Shown: positions 1-9,522, counted from the first letter of the stretch. The stretch is 64,000 nt of DNA from Phycisphaerae bacterium (GCA_022072085.1 JAJVII010000012.1:91339-155338), one strand, 5' to 3'. Numbers and translations: made by a program. Notes: a model not told the origin generated them from the letters alone.

Positions 1-386
1 GCGGGGAGGTCACGCGGGGCCGCACCCGGCACGGACGGCGGCGGAGTCACCAGCCGCGGATCGCCCGCCGATTCTGCCGCTTCGGGTTCACAGACGATGC
101 ACGCCAGGCCGAACCGATCGGCCAACGCGACAATATCCTCGGCCGACTGGCTGGAGAGCAGGTATGCGCGACATCCCAGCCTGTCCAGCGCCGCAGCCGA
201 CGCGATCCATTCCGACCCGTCGCTCAGCGCCAGGCCGACGGGCCTGCCCGCCATCGCCGCCCACGCCGCCGCCAGGGCGGACGCCCGGGCAGCCAGCGTG
301 TCGAACGTCGCGATCGCCGCGCCGCGGGCCACCGCCTCGCAGCCGCCGTTGTGCTTCGCCAGGTTCATTAGCAGTTCAAAGAGCAT
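1..386 (-). CDS. AMP-dependent acyl-CoA synthetase/ligase, N-terminal part (cut by window edge)
   Basis: The minus-strand frame starts at ATG 384-386 (MLFELLMNLAKH...) and runs out of the window at base 1, so about 128 residues are visible. The visible part reads like the N-terminal subdomain of ANL adenylating enzymes: a short helix, a call to a substrate-loading region (ATFDTLAARASALA), then GLALSDGSEW, the typical 'v.l.ng.ew' strand, and an LGC-YLLSS segment. The catalytic P-loop and lysine lie outside the window. It follows an acyl carrier protein gene by 5 bp, so it probably activates an acyl or aryl acid and loads it on that carrier. Family call is fairly safe; substrate unknown. Confidence 0.7.
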   Translation of the reverse strand, partial: MLFELLMNLAKHNGGCEAVARGAAIATFDTLAARASALAAAWAAMAGRPVGLALSDGSEWIASAAALDRLGCRAYLLSSQSAEDIVALADRFGLACIVCEPEAAESAGDPRLVTPPPSVPGAAPRDLP

Positions 387-391
387 CGGCG

Positions 392-667
392 TCAGCTCTC
401 CGCCGCCTTGTCGGGAGACCCGGCCTGGTAGATCGCCACCAGCTCACCCAGCGTCCGAGGCAGCCGCGCCGCCGTGCCGTCCCGGAACGGATCGTGCCCG
501 AGTTCCTGCTCCAGCCGCACGACCAGCGTCGCGAAGTCCAGGCTCTCCAGGCCGATGCCCTCGCCGAACAGCAGCGCATCGTTCGCCATTGCCGGCGCCG
601 AACGATTTGAGTACCTCAGCACTTCGGCGATCAATTCGCGGATTCTCTCATCCACCTGCATCGTCAC
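392..667 (-). CDS. acyl carrier protein
   Basis: A 91-residue protein with the four-helix carrier layout and the phosphopantetheine attachment motif GLESLDFATLV, where Ser42 is the expected prosthetic-group site. The start is either GTG 665-667, which overlaps the stop of the upstream GNAT gene by 4 bp, or ATG 659-661 two codons later. It lies between a GNAT gene and an AMP-dependent ligase in a three-gene minus-strand set, so it most likely holds the acyl group made by the ligase. A second carrier protein lies across the divergent promoter region at 1585-1827; the two are not close copies. Confidence 0.85.
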   Translation of the reverse strand: MTMQVDERIRELIAEVLRYSNRSAPAMANDALLFGEGIGLESLDFATLVVRLEQELGHDPFRDGTAARLPRTLGELVAIYQAGSPDKAAES

Positions 668-1302
668 TCCTCGTCTTTCCCCACGGAAGATGGACCCAAC
701 TCGATGATGTAGATGTTCTCGCGCCGCTCATGATGCTCCAGCTTGCCGACCAGACGGAAGCCGCAACGCACGTAGTAGGAATTCGCCGGCTCCAGGCCCT
801 GCCCCACGAGCACTTTGACCTGCCGACATCCGCGTGCCCGGAACTCATCGAGCGCCGCCCGCATCAGCCGGCCCCCCACGCCCTGGCCGCGCACCGCCGG
901 GCTGGTCACTACGCTGAGCAGTTCGGCCGGCGGGTAGTGCTCGCGCTCGACCGTGCCGGGATACAAGACTGTCTGAATGACATGCCGCACTGTGCGCGGA
1001 TGGAACGCCCTGGGCAGCAGGCGAAGGCCCAGCAGGAGCCCCTTGCGCCTGAGGATGCCGCGATAGGTCCGCCGCAACTCCGTCGCGCAGCTCACGAACC
1101 CGACGACGTGCCCGCCGGACTCGGCCACGAAGCCGAAACCATTCTTCGTCCGCGGCAGGGCGTCGTAGATGCTGCGGAGCACGCCGACCCCAAGGCTGGA
1201 AAGGAACCCGCTCGCGATCTGACTGCGGTGCAACTCGGCGACGGCCGGGGCATCGCCCGGCGTCAGCGCCCGAATCACGACATCGCCGTTCTGAACCGTC
1301 AC
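664..1302 (-). CDS. GNAT-family N-acetyltransferase
   Basis: A 212-residue single-domain GNAT. The acetyl-CoA pyrophosphate-binding motif A is visible as VTSPAVRGQGVGGRLM near residues 130-145 (R-G-Q-G-V-G), followed by LVGQGLEPANSYYVRCGF, the usual N..A...Y...GF end of the fold. It is the first gene of a three-gene set with an ACP and a ligase. In such settings a GNAT may transfer an acyl group from a carrier to an amino sugar or amine, but the acceptor cannot be read from sequence. The start ATG is at 1300-1302; upstream is the divergent intergenic region. Confidence 0.85.
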   Translation of the reverse strand: MTVQNGDVVIRALTPGDAPAVAELHRSQIASGFLSSLGVGVLRSIYDALPRTKNGFGFVAESGGHVVGFVSCATELRRTYRGILRRKGLLLGLRLLPRAFHPRTVRHVIQTVLYPGTVEREHYPPAELLSVVTSPAVRGQGVGGRLMRAALDEFRARGCRQVKVLVGQGLEPANSYYVRCGFRLVGKLEHHERRENIYIIELGPSSVGKDEE

Positions 1303-1338
1303 GGTGAACCGGGCCCTTTCAGACGGGGAGGTCGCTCC

Positions 1339-1366
1339 TTGGCAACGGCCGACATTACAGTATTAT
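1339..1366 (+). promoter_or_regulatory. candidate sigma-70 promoter in the divergent region
   Basis: TTGGCA at 1339-1344 and TATTAT at 1361-1366 are separated by 16 bp and point toward the ACP/FkbH/heparinase genes. This is the best match I see in the 282-bp gap 1303-1584, which otherwise shows no gene. The implied leader would be about 210 nt. Confidence 0.4.
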
Positions 1367-1584
1367 CGGCCCCATAGCCAGGCAAGCTTAGAAAAGCGAC
1401 CGGAACATTCGACGTATGAATTGTCCCGCGTACAGATCGATCCGAACCTTCCATCGACGGGGTAATGCCCCCGCGATAAGATGAGGCGATGGGGCGGAGC
1501 GGAACTCCTTGTGCGCGGCCTTGACCGGCCGTGTCGCGGCTGATTCGTCGCCCGGCGGTTCGGGAATTGCGAAAGGCTCATCGA

Positions 1585-1827
1585 GTGGATCATCTACTCC
1601 GGCTCCAGCGGATCTTCCGCGACGCGTTCGACGACGACGCGCTGACCATCACGCCGCAGACCTCTCACGACGACCTCGATGGCTGGGACTCCGTGCAGCA
1701 GGTCAAGTTGATCCTCTCGATCGAGGCCGCCTACGGCATTCAGTTCGACATCGAGCAGGTCACGCGGTTCAAGACCGTCGCCGACTTCATTGCCGCCATC
1801 GAAAGCCAGCAAAGCAGCAAGGCATGA
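1585..1827 (+). CDS. acyl carrier protein paired with FkbH-like protein
   Basis: A carrier protein with the attachment motif DGWDSVQQVKLI; the serine of DSV is the phosphopantetheine site. I chose GTG 1585-1587, giving 80 residues, because GAAAGG sits 8 bases upstream and ACPs are usually about this long. GTG 1531 in the same frame would add 18 arginine-rich residues with no family look. The stop overlaps the next gene by 4 bp (ATGA), so it is translationally coupled to the FkbH-like enzyme. FkbH proteins are known to load a glyceryl unit from 1,3-bisphosphoglycerate onto a dedicated ACP; this is the likely partner. Confidence 0.85.
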   Translation: MDHLLRLQRIFRDAFDDDALTITPQTSHDDLDGWDSVQQVKLILSIEAAYGIQFDIEQVTRFKTVADFIAAIESQQSSKA

Positions 1828-3983
1828 GCGGGATCGATCACGCCACCGAGAGGGCCCTGGGCCTCCTGCAAGATTGCCCGACCGATCGGCTGGGACCGGC
1901 GGCGGCGGAAGCAGTCGCCCTGTTCGCGGCGGGCGCCAATGTGCCAGCGGTCGACGCCCTGGCCGACCTGTTGGAATCGCGGCTGGGCGACCCGGCGGCG
2001 ATTGGCAGGGTGGGCGATCTGCTCGCGGAGGGCCCGACGCCGATGGCCAAACTGCTGGCCGGGCGGCTGCTCACGCTGGCGGCCCGAACCGACGACGCCA
2101 TCGCTGCCTGCACGCAGGCTCTGGCTTCGCTGCCGGGCATCGAGCCGGACGCGCTCGCCCAGCGGGCCAGGCTGCTGGCCAAGGCCAAGCGATTCGAGGA
2201 GGCGGCCGCCGATCTCCAGGCCGCATTGACCGCCTATCCGCCCTACCCGTTCTTCGTCAAGAGCGAGCGTCTGATCGAGCGGATCATCGCCTCGGGCCTG
2301 TGGCAGCCGCGGCGGAAGATCAAGCTGGCGGTGCTGGCCAGCTCGACGACCGCCCTGCTGGCGCCGCTGCTACGGGCGTCCTGTTTCCGCAACGGCGTGC
2401 AGGCCGACGTCTACGAGGGCCCCTACGGCGCCATCCATCAGGAGATTCTCGATCCAGGATCCGGGCTCTACCGCTTCGCCCCCGACGCGGTGCTGATCCT
2501 GGTCAACAGCCGCGACCTGGCCCTGCCGCCCAGCGGCGGGATGCAGCAGGCCGCCGATTTCTGCGGACAACTGCGGGCCCGCTGGAGCCAGCTCCGCGAC
2601 CGCCTGCCCTGCCACGTCATCCAGGTCGGCTTCGACTGCCCGCCGGCCGGCGCGTGGGGGGCCCTGGAGGAAATGATCCCCGACGGGCGCCGCCGTGTGC
2701 TGGCTGAGGCCAACCGCCTCCTGCTGGCCGACCTGCCGCCTTACGTTTCGTTCATCGATCCGGGTGAGGTCGCGCTCCAGTTCGCCGGGCCCTTCCACAA
2801 CGCCGTCGAGTGGCACACCGCCAGGCAATATCCCGCGTCGGCGGCGCTGCCGCTGCTGGCCGATCACGTCGCAGCCCACTGCCAGGCAGTCCTGGGCCTG
2901 ACCGCCAAAGTCCTGGTCATGGACCTGGACAACACGATGTGGGAGGGCATCATCGGGGAGGACGGGCTGGGCGGAATCAAGATTGGCCCGCCGTCGCCGC
3001 AGGGCGAGGGCCGCCTGGAACTCCAGCGCTACGCCAAGGAACTTCAGGGCCGCGGCATCCTGCTGGCGGTCTGCTCCAAGAACAGCCTCGCCAACGCCGA
3101 GTCGCCCTTCCGCAGCCACGATTCGATGCTGCTCAAGCTCGAAGACTTCGTCGCCTTCGCCGCCAACTGGCAGGACAAGGCCAGCAACCTGCGGGCGATG
3201 GCCGAGGAATTGTCGCTCGGGCTGGACAGCTTCGTTTTCCTGGACGACAGCCCGATCGAGCGGGCGTGGGTGCGGCGGGAACTGCCGCAGGTGATCGTGC
3301 CCGAGTGCGGGCCGGCGCCGTGGGACATGCTCGCGGCCCTGCGCCGCGGAATGTATTTCGAGAGCCTGGCGCTGACGAAGGAGGACTTCGAGCGCCACCG
3401 CAGCTACAAAGCCAACGCCGACCGCCGCCGTACCGAGCAGGCGGCCGGCTCGCTCGAGGATTTCCTCCGCGGGCTGGAACTGACCGCCCGCCACGGGCCG
3501 GTCGACGAAGCCGCGCTGGCCCGCGTCGCGCAACTGACCAACAAGACCAGCCAGTTCAACCTGACGACGCGGCGCTACACCGAGGAGCAGGTACGGGCGA
3601 TGGCCGAGTCGCCCGACTGGTGGTGCCGCTGGTTCAGGCTCACCGACAAGTTCGGCGACTACGGCCTGATCGGCGTGATCTTCGCCCGCACGGGCGAGAC
3701 CTGGGAGATCGACACCTGGCTGATGAGCTGCCGGGCCCTGGGCCGACAACTGGAGCAGTTCATGTGCCGCGTGCTGGCCGATGCCGCCAGGACCGGCGGC
3801 GCCTCGGCCATCCGCGGGCAGTACATCCCGACCGCCAGGAACGGCCTGGTGAAAGACCACTACGCCGAGCTCGGCTTCAAGTCCGAGTCCGAAGAGGGCC
3901 GGTTTCTGCTGGACCTTTCAGCCGCTTCGATTCCGACGTGCGATTTCATCTCGACCTCCGAGCCGGCGCCTAATCGGATTTGA
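1824..3983 (+). CDS. FkbH-like HAD-IIIC protein (glyceryl-ACP loading)
   Basis: A 719-residue protein. Residues 1-160 are alpha-helical and TPR-like. Residues 165-345 resemble the SGNH-like N-terminal domain of FkbH proteins. A HAD domain begins with the motif DLDNTMW at 367-373 and continues to FVFLDDSPIERAWVR. A GNAT-like C-terminal domain carries the FkbH hallmarks TNKTSQFNLTTRR and DKFGDYGLIGV. The family removes phosphate from 1,3-bisphosphoglycerate and places the glyceryl group on an ACP. The start ATG 1824 overlaps the ACP stop. Beside polysaccharide genes the glyceryl group may decorate a glycan; that role is inference. Confidence 0.85.
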   Translation: MSGIDHATERALGLLQDCPTDRLGPAAAEAVALFAAGANVPAVDALADLLESRLGDPAAIGRVGDLLAEGPTPMAKLLAGRLLTLAARTDDAIAACTQALASLPGIEPDALAQRARLLAKAKRFEEAAADLQAALTAYPPYPFFVKSERLIERIIASGLWQPRRKIKLAVLASSTTALLAPLLRASCFRNGVQADVYEGPYGAIHQEILDPGSGLYRFAPDAVLILVNSRDLALPPSGGMQQAADFCGQLRARWSQLRDRLPCHVIQVGFDCPPAGAWGALEEMIPDGRRRVLAEANRLLLADLPPYVSFIDPGEVALQFAGPFHNAVEWHTARQYPASAALPLLADHVAAHCQAVLGLTAKVLVMDLDNTMWEGIIGEDGLGGIKIGPPSPQGEGRLELQRYAKELQGRGILLAVCSKNSLANAESPFRSHDSMLLKLEDFVAFAANWQDKASNLRAMAEELSLGLDSFVFLDDSPIERAWVRRELPQVIVPECGPAPWDMLAALRRGMYFESLALTKEDFERHRSYKANADRRRTEQAAGSLEDFLRGLELTARHGPVDEAALARVAQLTNKTSQFNLTTRRYTEEQVRAMAESPDWWCRWFRLTDKFGDYGLIGVIFARTGETWEIDTWLMSCRALGRQLEQFMCRVLADAARTGGASAIRGQYIPTARNGLVKDHYAELGFKSESEEGRFLLDLSAASIPTCDFISTSEPAPNRI

Positions 3984-4007
3984 CCGCCTGCCCGGCGCCA
4001 TCCGATA

Positions 4008-6119
4008 ATGCAACTGATGAATCGCCTGCAACGCCTTTACTGGACCGCCCGGGGCCTGGGCTGGGACAACCTGCCCCGAAGACTTGTGCACGAGCTGCGG
4101 AAACGCAGCGGACGGCTCCGCCGCCGGCTGGACCCGCGACGCTTCGACGACGCGGCCTACCGCCGCGACACCGGCCTGACTCCCGGGCAATCCAGATCGC
4201 TCTGGTCGCAACGGGCAGGGCGCATGCTCCCCCTGCCCACGCCTACGATGCTCGAACGCGTCGCCGGCGGCCGCGAATGGCAGGCAGCCGTCACCGACGT
4301 CTGCGAGCAGGCCCTGGCCGGCGACTATCCGTTCTTCTCCAACTGGACCGGCCGACTGGGCTGGCCGCCCGACTTCAACCTCGACCCGGTACACGATATT
4401 CATTGGCCGACGAACGAGCACTGGACGCGGACCGCCCGGTCCGGCCCGCCGCGCGACGACATCAAGCTGGTCTGGGAGCCGTCGCGGTTCACGCTGGCGT
4501 TTCACCTGGCCCGGACGTACGTCCGCGACGGCAGCGAACGGTGGGCCGAGGCCTTCTGGCGGATGTTCGACGCCTGGGTCGAGCAGAATCCCCCCATGCT
4601 CACGGTCGCCTGGGGCTGCGGGCAGGAGATGACCTTCAGGCTGATGGCCATGCTGTTCGCGGCGTCGGCGACGCTGGAGAGCCCGGCCGCAACGGACGAT
4701 CGGCTGGACGCCCTCTCGCGGCTGGCCTGGCAGACGGCCAACTCGGTCGAGGCCACCATCGACTATGCCCGCTCGCAGGAGAACAACCACGCGCTGAGCG
4801 AGGCGGCCGGCCTGTGGACCGTCGGACTTCTGTTCCCCGAATTCCCGCGGGCCCGGAAGTGGCGGGATGCCGGCCAACAGGTGCTTGCCGCGGAGTCGGC
4901 CCGCCAGATCTACGCCGACGGTTCGTTTGTGCAGAACTCGCTCAACTACCACCGCGTGATGATGGACGACCTGGCCTGGTGCTGCGCGCTGGGGCGTCGC
5001 AATGGTCAGCTCCTGGACGGCGTCGAGCACCGTCTGGCGGCGGCGACGGACTGGCTGGGCGAGATGATCGACCCGGCTAGCGGACGCGTGCCCAACTATG
5101 GCGCCAACGACGGTGCGAACGTCCTGCCGCTGAGCGTCTGCGACTATCTCGACTACCGCCCGACGCTCCAGGCGGCGCACGGCCTGCTGCACGGCTGCCG
5201 CCGGCTGGCGGCCGGGCCGTGGGACGAGAAGATGCTCTGGCTGTGCGGCCGGGAAAGCCTGTCGGCGCCAGTGAAGTCACCGCCGCGATCGGCTGCCTGG
5301 TCCGCGCCCGACGGCGGCTACTACGTCCTCCGCGGGCCGCGCTCCTGGGCCATGACGCGATGCCACACCTTCCGCGACCGCCCGGGCCAGCCGGACATGC
5401 TGCACGTCGATCTGTGGATCGACGGGGTCAACGTCCTGCGCGACGGCGGCAGCTACTCCTACCAGGCCCCGCCGCCCTGGAAGCAATACTTCAAGTCCAC
5501 CGCCGCCCAGAACACGGTCGAAGTCGGCGGCGTGGACCAGATGGTTCACGGGCCCGGGTTCCTCTGGTTCCAGTGGACGCGGTCGCGGCTGGCGAAGTTC
5601 GCCGCTTCGCCCGACGACGGCGCGGGCGACTTCGAGGGCGAACACGACGGCTACCGGCGCCTTCGGCCGGGCGTGCTGCACCGCCGAGCGGTCGCCCGTC
5701 GCGGCGAATTCTGGATCGTCGTGGATGACCTGCTGGGCGCGGGGCGCACGGAGTTGGCGCTGCGCTGGCGGCTGGCGGAGGGGAACTGGCGGCAGATGGA
5801 ACGCAACGCGTGGTCGGCCGACCTGCCCGGCGTCGGCCCGATTCGTGTGGCCGTCGCCGCGGAGGCGGAGGGGCGACTGTTGGCCGGACAGGAATCGCCC
5901 GGGCCCGAAGGATGGGAATCGCTTTACTACGGCCGCAAACAGCCGGCGCCGACCGTCGTGCTGGCCGAGTCTGCGGACCTGCCACGGCGCTACGTCACCG
6001 TCATCGCGCCAGGCCCCCGGCTGGGCGTCGCCGTCCGGAGCGAGACTCTGATTGTCAGCGGGGAAACGGTGCTGGAGATGACATTCGCCCCCCCGGGCCG
6101 CTCACCGATTCTTGCCTGA
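4008..6119 (+). CDS. heparinase II/III-like polysaccharide lyase
   Basis: A 703-residue protein of the heparinase II/III (alginate-lyase-fold plus beta-sandwich) family. Residues about 90-370 form the alpha/alpha toroid, including SQENNHALSEAAGLW with the conserved Asn-His pair and QNSLNYHRVMMDD. Residues 420-690 are beta-rich and include MLHVDLWIDGVNVLRDGGSYSY. No signal peptide is evident, which is common for members inside exopolysaccharide clusters. ATG 4008 and ATG 4017 are both possible starts. It may trim or turn over the locus glycan. Its 3' end overlaps the convergent glycosyltransferase gene by 18 bp, leaving no room for a terminator. Confidence 0.85.
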   Translation: MQLMNRLQRLYWTARGLGWDNLPRRLVHELRKRSGRLRRRLDPRRFDDAAYRRDTGLTPGQSRSLWSQRAGRMLPLPTPTMLERVAGGREWQAAVTDVCEQALAGDYPFFSNWTGRLGWPPDFNLDPVHDIHWPTNEHWTRTARSGPPRDDIKLVWEPSRFTLAFHLARTYVRDGSERWAEAFWRMFDAWVEQNPPMLTVAWGCGQEMTFRLMAMLFAASATLESPAATDDRLDALSRLAWQTANSVEATIDYARSQENNHALSEAAGLWTVGLLFPEFPRARKWRDAGQQVLAAESARQIYADGSFVQNSLNYHRVMMDDLAWCCALGRRNGQLLDGVEHRLAAATDWLGEMIDPASGRVPNYGANDGANVLPLSVCDYLDYRPTLQAAHGLLHGCRRLAAGPWDEKMLWLCGRESLSAPVKSPPRSAAWSAPDGGYYVLRGPRSWAMTRCHTFRDRPGQPDMLHVDLWIDGVNVLRDGGSYSYQAPPPWKQYFKSTAAQNTVEVGGVDQMVHGPGFLWFQWTRSRLAKFAASPDDGAGDFEGEHDGYRRLRPGVLHRRAVARRGEFWIVVDDLLGAGRTELALRWRLAEGNWRQMERNAWSADLPGVGPIRVAVAAEAEGRLLAGQESPGPEGWESLYYGRKQPAPTVVLAESADLPRRYVTVIAPGPRLGVAVRSETLIVSGETVLEMTFAPPGRSPILA

Positions 6120-7325
6120 CTCGGCCTGCACACGCTGGAGCGTGGCGATGAAGCGGTCGGCCATCGCGTCGCGACCGAACTCCCGCTCAGCCAGCAGGCG
6201 CGACTGAACCCCCATCGGCTTCAACTCGTCGCGGTGATCCCGCATCCACAGGACGGCGTCGGCGAAGGCCGCTGGATCGTCCGGCGGCGCGACGCAGCCG
6301 CAGCGGTTGGTCTCGATCAGCCCAGCCAGCCAGCCGGGGTAGTTGGTCAGCACCGGCAGGCCCGCGGCGATGTAGTCGAAGAACTTGTTGGGGCTGGTCC
6401 CGTTGTAGAAGCCCGGCACGTTGGCCAGGATCTGCATGCCCACGTCCACGTGCGGCAGGATGCCGGCCAGTTCGAGCTTGGAGACCGGGTCGTGGAACGC
6501 GACCAGGGCGTCGAGCCCCTCGGCCTTGGCCCGGGCCTGGAGCCCCGGCTTGAGCCCACCACTGCCGATGAAGATGAAGCGCACGTCCGTCACGCCGCGC
6601 TGCTTGAGGACCGCGGCGGCGTCGAGCACGGCGTCCAGCCCGTTGGCCCGGCCGTGGGCCCCCGTGAAGACCAGCTTGAAGGCGTCACCGGCCAGCGCCG
6701 GGTGGTCGAAGCGCGGGGCGTCGGGGCGGAAGATGTCCAGGTCGCAACTGTTGGGGATGAACGTGATGTCGTCGGGGCTCACGCCCGACGCGGCGATGTG
6801 CTCCTTCATCCCCGGCGCGAGGATGACGACGTGGGCTGCCGCCCGGTAGAACGACACCTCCATCCGCCGCAGATACCACTTGAGCAGCGGATTGGTCAGC
6901 AGGCCCATGTCGATGGCCAACTGCGGCCAGATGTCGCGGACCTCGAAGACGAAAGGCACGCCAAGTCTGCGAGCAGCGTCGCGGCCCGGCTTGCCGACGT
7001 TCAGCGGGGTGGAGGTGGCGAAGACCAGGTCGGCCCGGCTGGCGACGGCGACGCGGGCGGCCAGCTTGCAGAACCGGTTGAAGGCCATCCATCGCCGGCG
7101 GAAGCTCATCGCGTTGGAATAAGCGACGTTGAGGAAGTGGACCTCGATGCCGTCGATGTTCTCGGTGGCCGGGCCGCCCGGGTCCGACTTCGACGCGCCG
7201 GCGCCGCCGGCGATCATCGTCACGCGATGGCCGCTCTGGGCCATGCGACGGGCAAACTCGTAGCTTCGCGTCCCGCCGCTGCGATCGGGCGTCGTGAAAT
7301 GCTGATGGATGTAGGCTACGTGCAT
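6102..7325 (-). CDS. GT4-family glycosyltransferase (WbuB-like)
   Basis: A 407-residue glycosyltransferase starting at ATG 7323-7325 (MHVAYIHQHF). The N-terminal domain shows SGGTRSYEFARRMAQSGHRVTMIAG, the gene-family loop before the first acceptor helix. The C-terminal donor domain has FTGAHGRANGLDAVLDA and SPNKFFDYIAAGLPVLTNY, the E/D-rich nucleotide-sugar pocket of GT4 enzymes. This is the last gene of the long minus-strand polysaccharide array. Sugar and linkage cannot be predicted. Most similar in layout to L-fucosamine transferases of the WbuB type. Confidence 0.85.
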   Translation of the reverse strand: MHVAYIHQHFTTPDRSGGTRSYEFARRMAQSGHRVTMIAGGAGASKSDPGGPATENIDGIEVHFLNVAYSNAMSFRRRWMAFNRFCKLAARVAVASRADLVFATSTPLNVGKPGRDAARRLGVPFVFEVRDIWPQLAIDMGLLTNPLLKWYLRRMEVSFYRAAAHVVILAPGMKEHIAASGVSPDDITFIPNSCDLDIFRPDAPRFDHPALAGDAFKLVFTGAHGRANGLDAVLDAAAVLKQRGVTDVRFIFIGSGGLKPGLQARAKAEGLDALVAFHDPVSKLELAGILPHVDVGMQILANVPGFYNGTSPNKFFDYIAAGLPVLTNYPGWLAGLIETNRCGCVAPPDDPAAFADAVLWMRDHRDELKPMGVQSRLLAEREFGRDAMADRFIATLQRVQAESGKNR

Positions 7326-7335
7326 GTTCGCCCCG

Positions 7336-9522
7336 TCACTTATTCGAAGGTGCAGCGCCGCCGCCCGAGAGCAGGTCGGCATACTCGTCAGCCAGAACGA
7401 CGGTCCGACGCTCCGTGGCCGCCGTCATCGCGGCGAAGCTCGCGAGCGTCGCGTTGACCAGTTGGTCCAGCGGAATCAGCGGCTGGCCGCCGGCGGCGAC
7501 GCGATCGACGAACGCCGCGAACTCCGCGCGGTGTCCCTTGTCCTGGCGGCGGGTCTTCAATCGCTTGAAGCCACCGAATCCGTAGGCGACCGTCTTGCGG
7601 AAGTTGTCGATCTGGACCGCCCTGCCCTGGCTGAACAGTTCCGCGCGCTCCTTGGGGAAGTTCCTGGGACCGTTGGCGAAGTAGTCCACGGTTCCCACCG
7701 AACCGTCCTGGAAGCCCAGCGTGATCGACATCTTGTCCACGCGGACCGCGACACCCTCGCCCATCATGGTGGCGGCGACGGTGCGCACCGGCGAACCGGC
7801 GTAGAACGACAGCAGGTCGATGTAGTGGCAGGCCTCGCCGATGATCCGCCCGCCGCCGCGGACCGGGTCGTGCACCCAGTGCTCCGGCGGGATGATCCCG
7901 GCGTTGGCCAGAAAACGCATCGCCAGCGGCTCGCTGCGCCCGGCCAGCAGTTCGCGGACCTTCACGCTGTGCGGCGAGAAGCGGCGGTTGAAGCCGACCA
8001 TCACCTGCAAGCCCGGGGCGGCCCGGACGGCGGCCAGGATGTCGGCCACCTGCTGGGTGTTCATCGCCAGGGGCTTCTCGACCATCACGTGCTTGCCGGC
8101 GGCGAGGGCCTCGACGACCATCCGGGCGTGCAGGCTGTGGCCGACGGCGATGATCACCGCGTTGATTTCGGGATCGCCGAGGATCAGCTTGTAGTCGGTG
8201 ACGGCCTGGCGGGCCTTGCCCTTGCCGGCCAGGAAGGCGGCGGCTCGGCCGTCCAGGTCCGCGATGTACTTGATGTCGGCCCCGGTCCGGACCAGCGCCG
8301 GGATGAGCGTCATCTTGGAGAAGTTGCCCGCGCCGATCACGCCGACGACGACGCGACGGACCGACTGGGCAGCCGCGTCCGGGAGACGCAACGTGATCGA
8401 CGTCGAGCGGTCGGCCTGCTCCGGGTATTCCAGGACCACGCCCAACGTACTGCCGCCGCTGATGGCTTCGTAGGCCTCGGGAGCCTCGCTGAAGGCGAAG
8501 CGGTTGCTGATCAACGGATCGACCTTCAGGCTGCCGTCGGCCAGGGCGGCCAGCACCGCCTCGAAGTTCCGCTGCTCGGTCCAGCGGACGAACCCGACGG
8601 GGTAATCCTGCCCGCCCTGCTCGTAGGCTTCGTCGTATCGGCCCGGGCCGTAGCTGCACGAGACCTGGAAGGTCAGCTCCTTCTCGTAGAAGTCGGTGCG
8701 GCGCAGGTTCAGTCCGATCACGCCGACCAGAACGATCCGCCCGCGCTTGCGGCACATCTCGGCCGCCTGGTGGATGATCTCGTCGGTCTTCGCCGAGGCG
8801 GTAATGATGACGCCGTCGGCGCCGCGACCGCCGGTCGCCGACATGGCCGCCGCGACCGGATCGCCGCCGGCGCCGACGTTGACGGTCTGGACGCCGAACG
8901 ACTCAGCCAGCGCCAGGCGGGCGGGATTCACGTCGGTCCCGATGACGTGGCCGCCCGAGGCCCGCAGGAGCTGGGCCGTCACCAGGCCGATCAGACCCAG
9001 GCCGACGACCACGAACGTCTCGCCCAGGGCCGGGGCAGCCAGCCGGACGCCCTGGAGACCGATGCTCGCCAGGACGGTGAAGGCGGCCTGCTCGTCGGTC
9101 ACGCCGTCGGGAATCTTCGCGCAGAGGTTCCTGGGAACGCAGACGATTTCCGCGTGCGGCCCGTTGCTGACGACGCGGTCGCCCGGGGCGAAGCCAGCGA
9201 CGCCCGGACCGACCTCCAGCACGACGCCGGCGTTGCAGTATCCCAGCGGCATGGGCTCGCCCAGCCGCGTGAACACCGCCTCCAGCGTCGGCAGCAGGCC
9301 GTCGGTCTTGATCTTGTCCAGGACCTGCTTGACCCGGTCGGGCTGGCTGCGGACCTTGGCCAGCAGGGACGCCTTGCCGAACTCGACCAGCATCTTCTCG
9401 GTGCCGGCGGAGATCAGCGTTCGGCGGGACTGGATGAGCAACTGGCCGCGCCCCGGCCGCGGCGCGGGCACGTCGGCCAGCATCACCTGCCCGCCCCGCA
9501 TGTCATTGAGGACCTGTTTCAT
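7336..9522 (-). CDS. bi-domain oxidoreductase (MDR dehydrogenase fused to Gfo/Idh/MocA)
   Basis: A 728-residue fusion. Residues 1-370 are a medium-chain dehydrogenase: PMPLGYCNAGVVLEVG, the nucleotide-binding VVGLGLIGLVTAQLL, and GADGVIITA. Residues about 385-720 are a Gfo/Idh/MocA oxidoreductase: VVVGVIGAGNFSKMTLIPAL, then HVMVEKPLAMN with the EKP catalytic motif and EACHYIDLLSFY. This architecture recurs in polysaccharide clusters and presumably makes or edits a nucleotide sugar or glycan end group. Ten bases separate it from the downstream glycosyltransferase, so they are co-transcribed. Upstream lies an IS5-family fragment. Confidence 0.9.
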   Translation of the reverse strand: MKQVLNDMRGGQVMLADVPAPRPGRGQLLIQSRRTLISAGTEKMLVEFGKASLLAKVRSQPDRVKQVLDKIKTDGLLPTLEAVFTRLGEPMPLGYCNAGVVLEVGPGVAGFAPGDRVVSNGPHAEIVCVPRNLCAKIPDGVTDEQAAFTVLASIGLQGVRLAAPALGETFVVVGLGLIGLVTAQLLRASGGHVIGTDVNPARLALAESFGVQTVNVGAGGDPVAAAMSATGGRGADGVIITASAKTDEIIHQAAEMCRKRGRIVLVGVIGLNLRRTDFYEKELTFQVSCSYGPGRYDEAYEQGGQDYPVGFVRWTEQRNFEAVLAALADGSLKVDPLISNRFAFSEAPEAYEAISGGSTLGVVLEYPEQADRSTSITLRLPDAAAQSVRRVVVGVIGAGNFSKMTLIPALVRTGADIKYIADLDGRAAAFLAGKGKARQAVTDYKLILGDPEINAVIIAVGHSLHARMVVEALAAGKHVMVEKPLAMNTQQVADILAAVRAAPGLQVMVGFNRRFSPHSVKVRELLAGRSEPLAMRFLANAGIIPPEHWVHDPVRGGGRIIGEACHYIDLLSFYAGSPVRTVAATMMGEGVAVRVDKMSITLGFQDGSVGTVDYFANGPRNFPKERAELFSQGRAVQIDNFRKTVAYGFGGFKRLKTRRQDKGHRAEFAAFVDRVAAGGQPLIPLDQLVNATLASFAAMTAATERRTVVLADEYADLLSGGGAAPSNK

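Noticed and set aside
97..1377. 426-codon open frame on the plus strand opposite the ACP and GNAT genes
   Set aside because: Low-complexity Ala/Pro/Arg-rich translation with no family pattern; the minus strand codes for recognisable proteins throughout.
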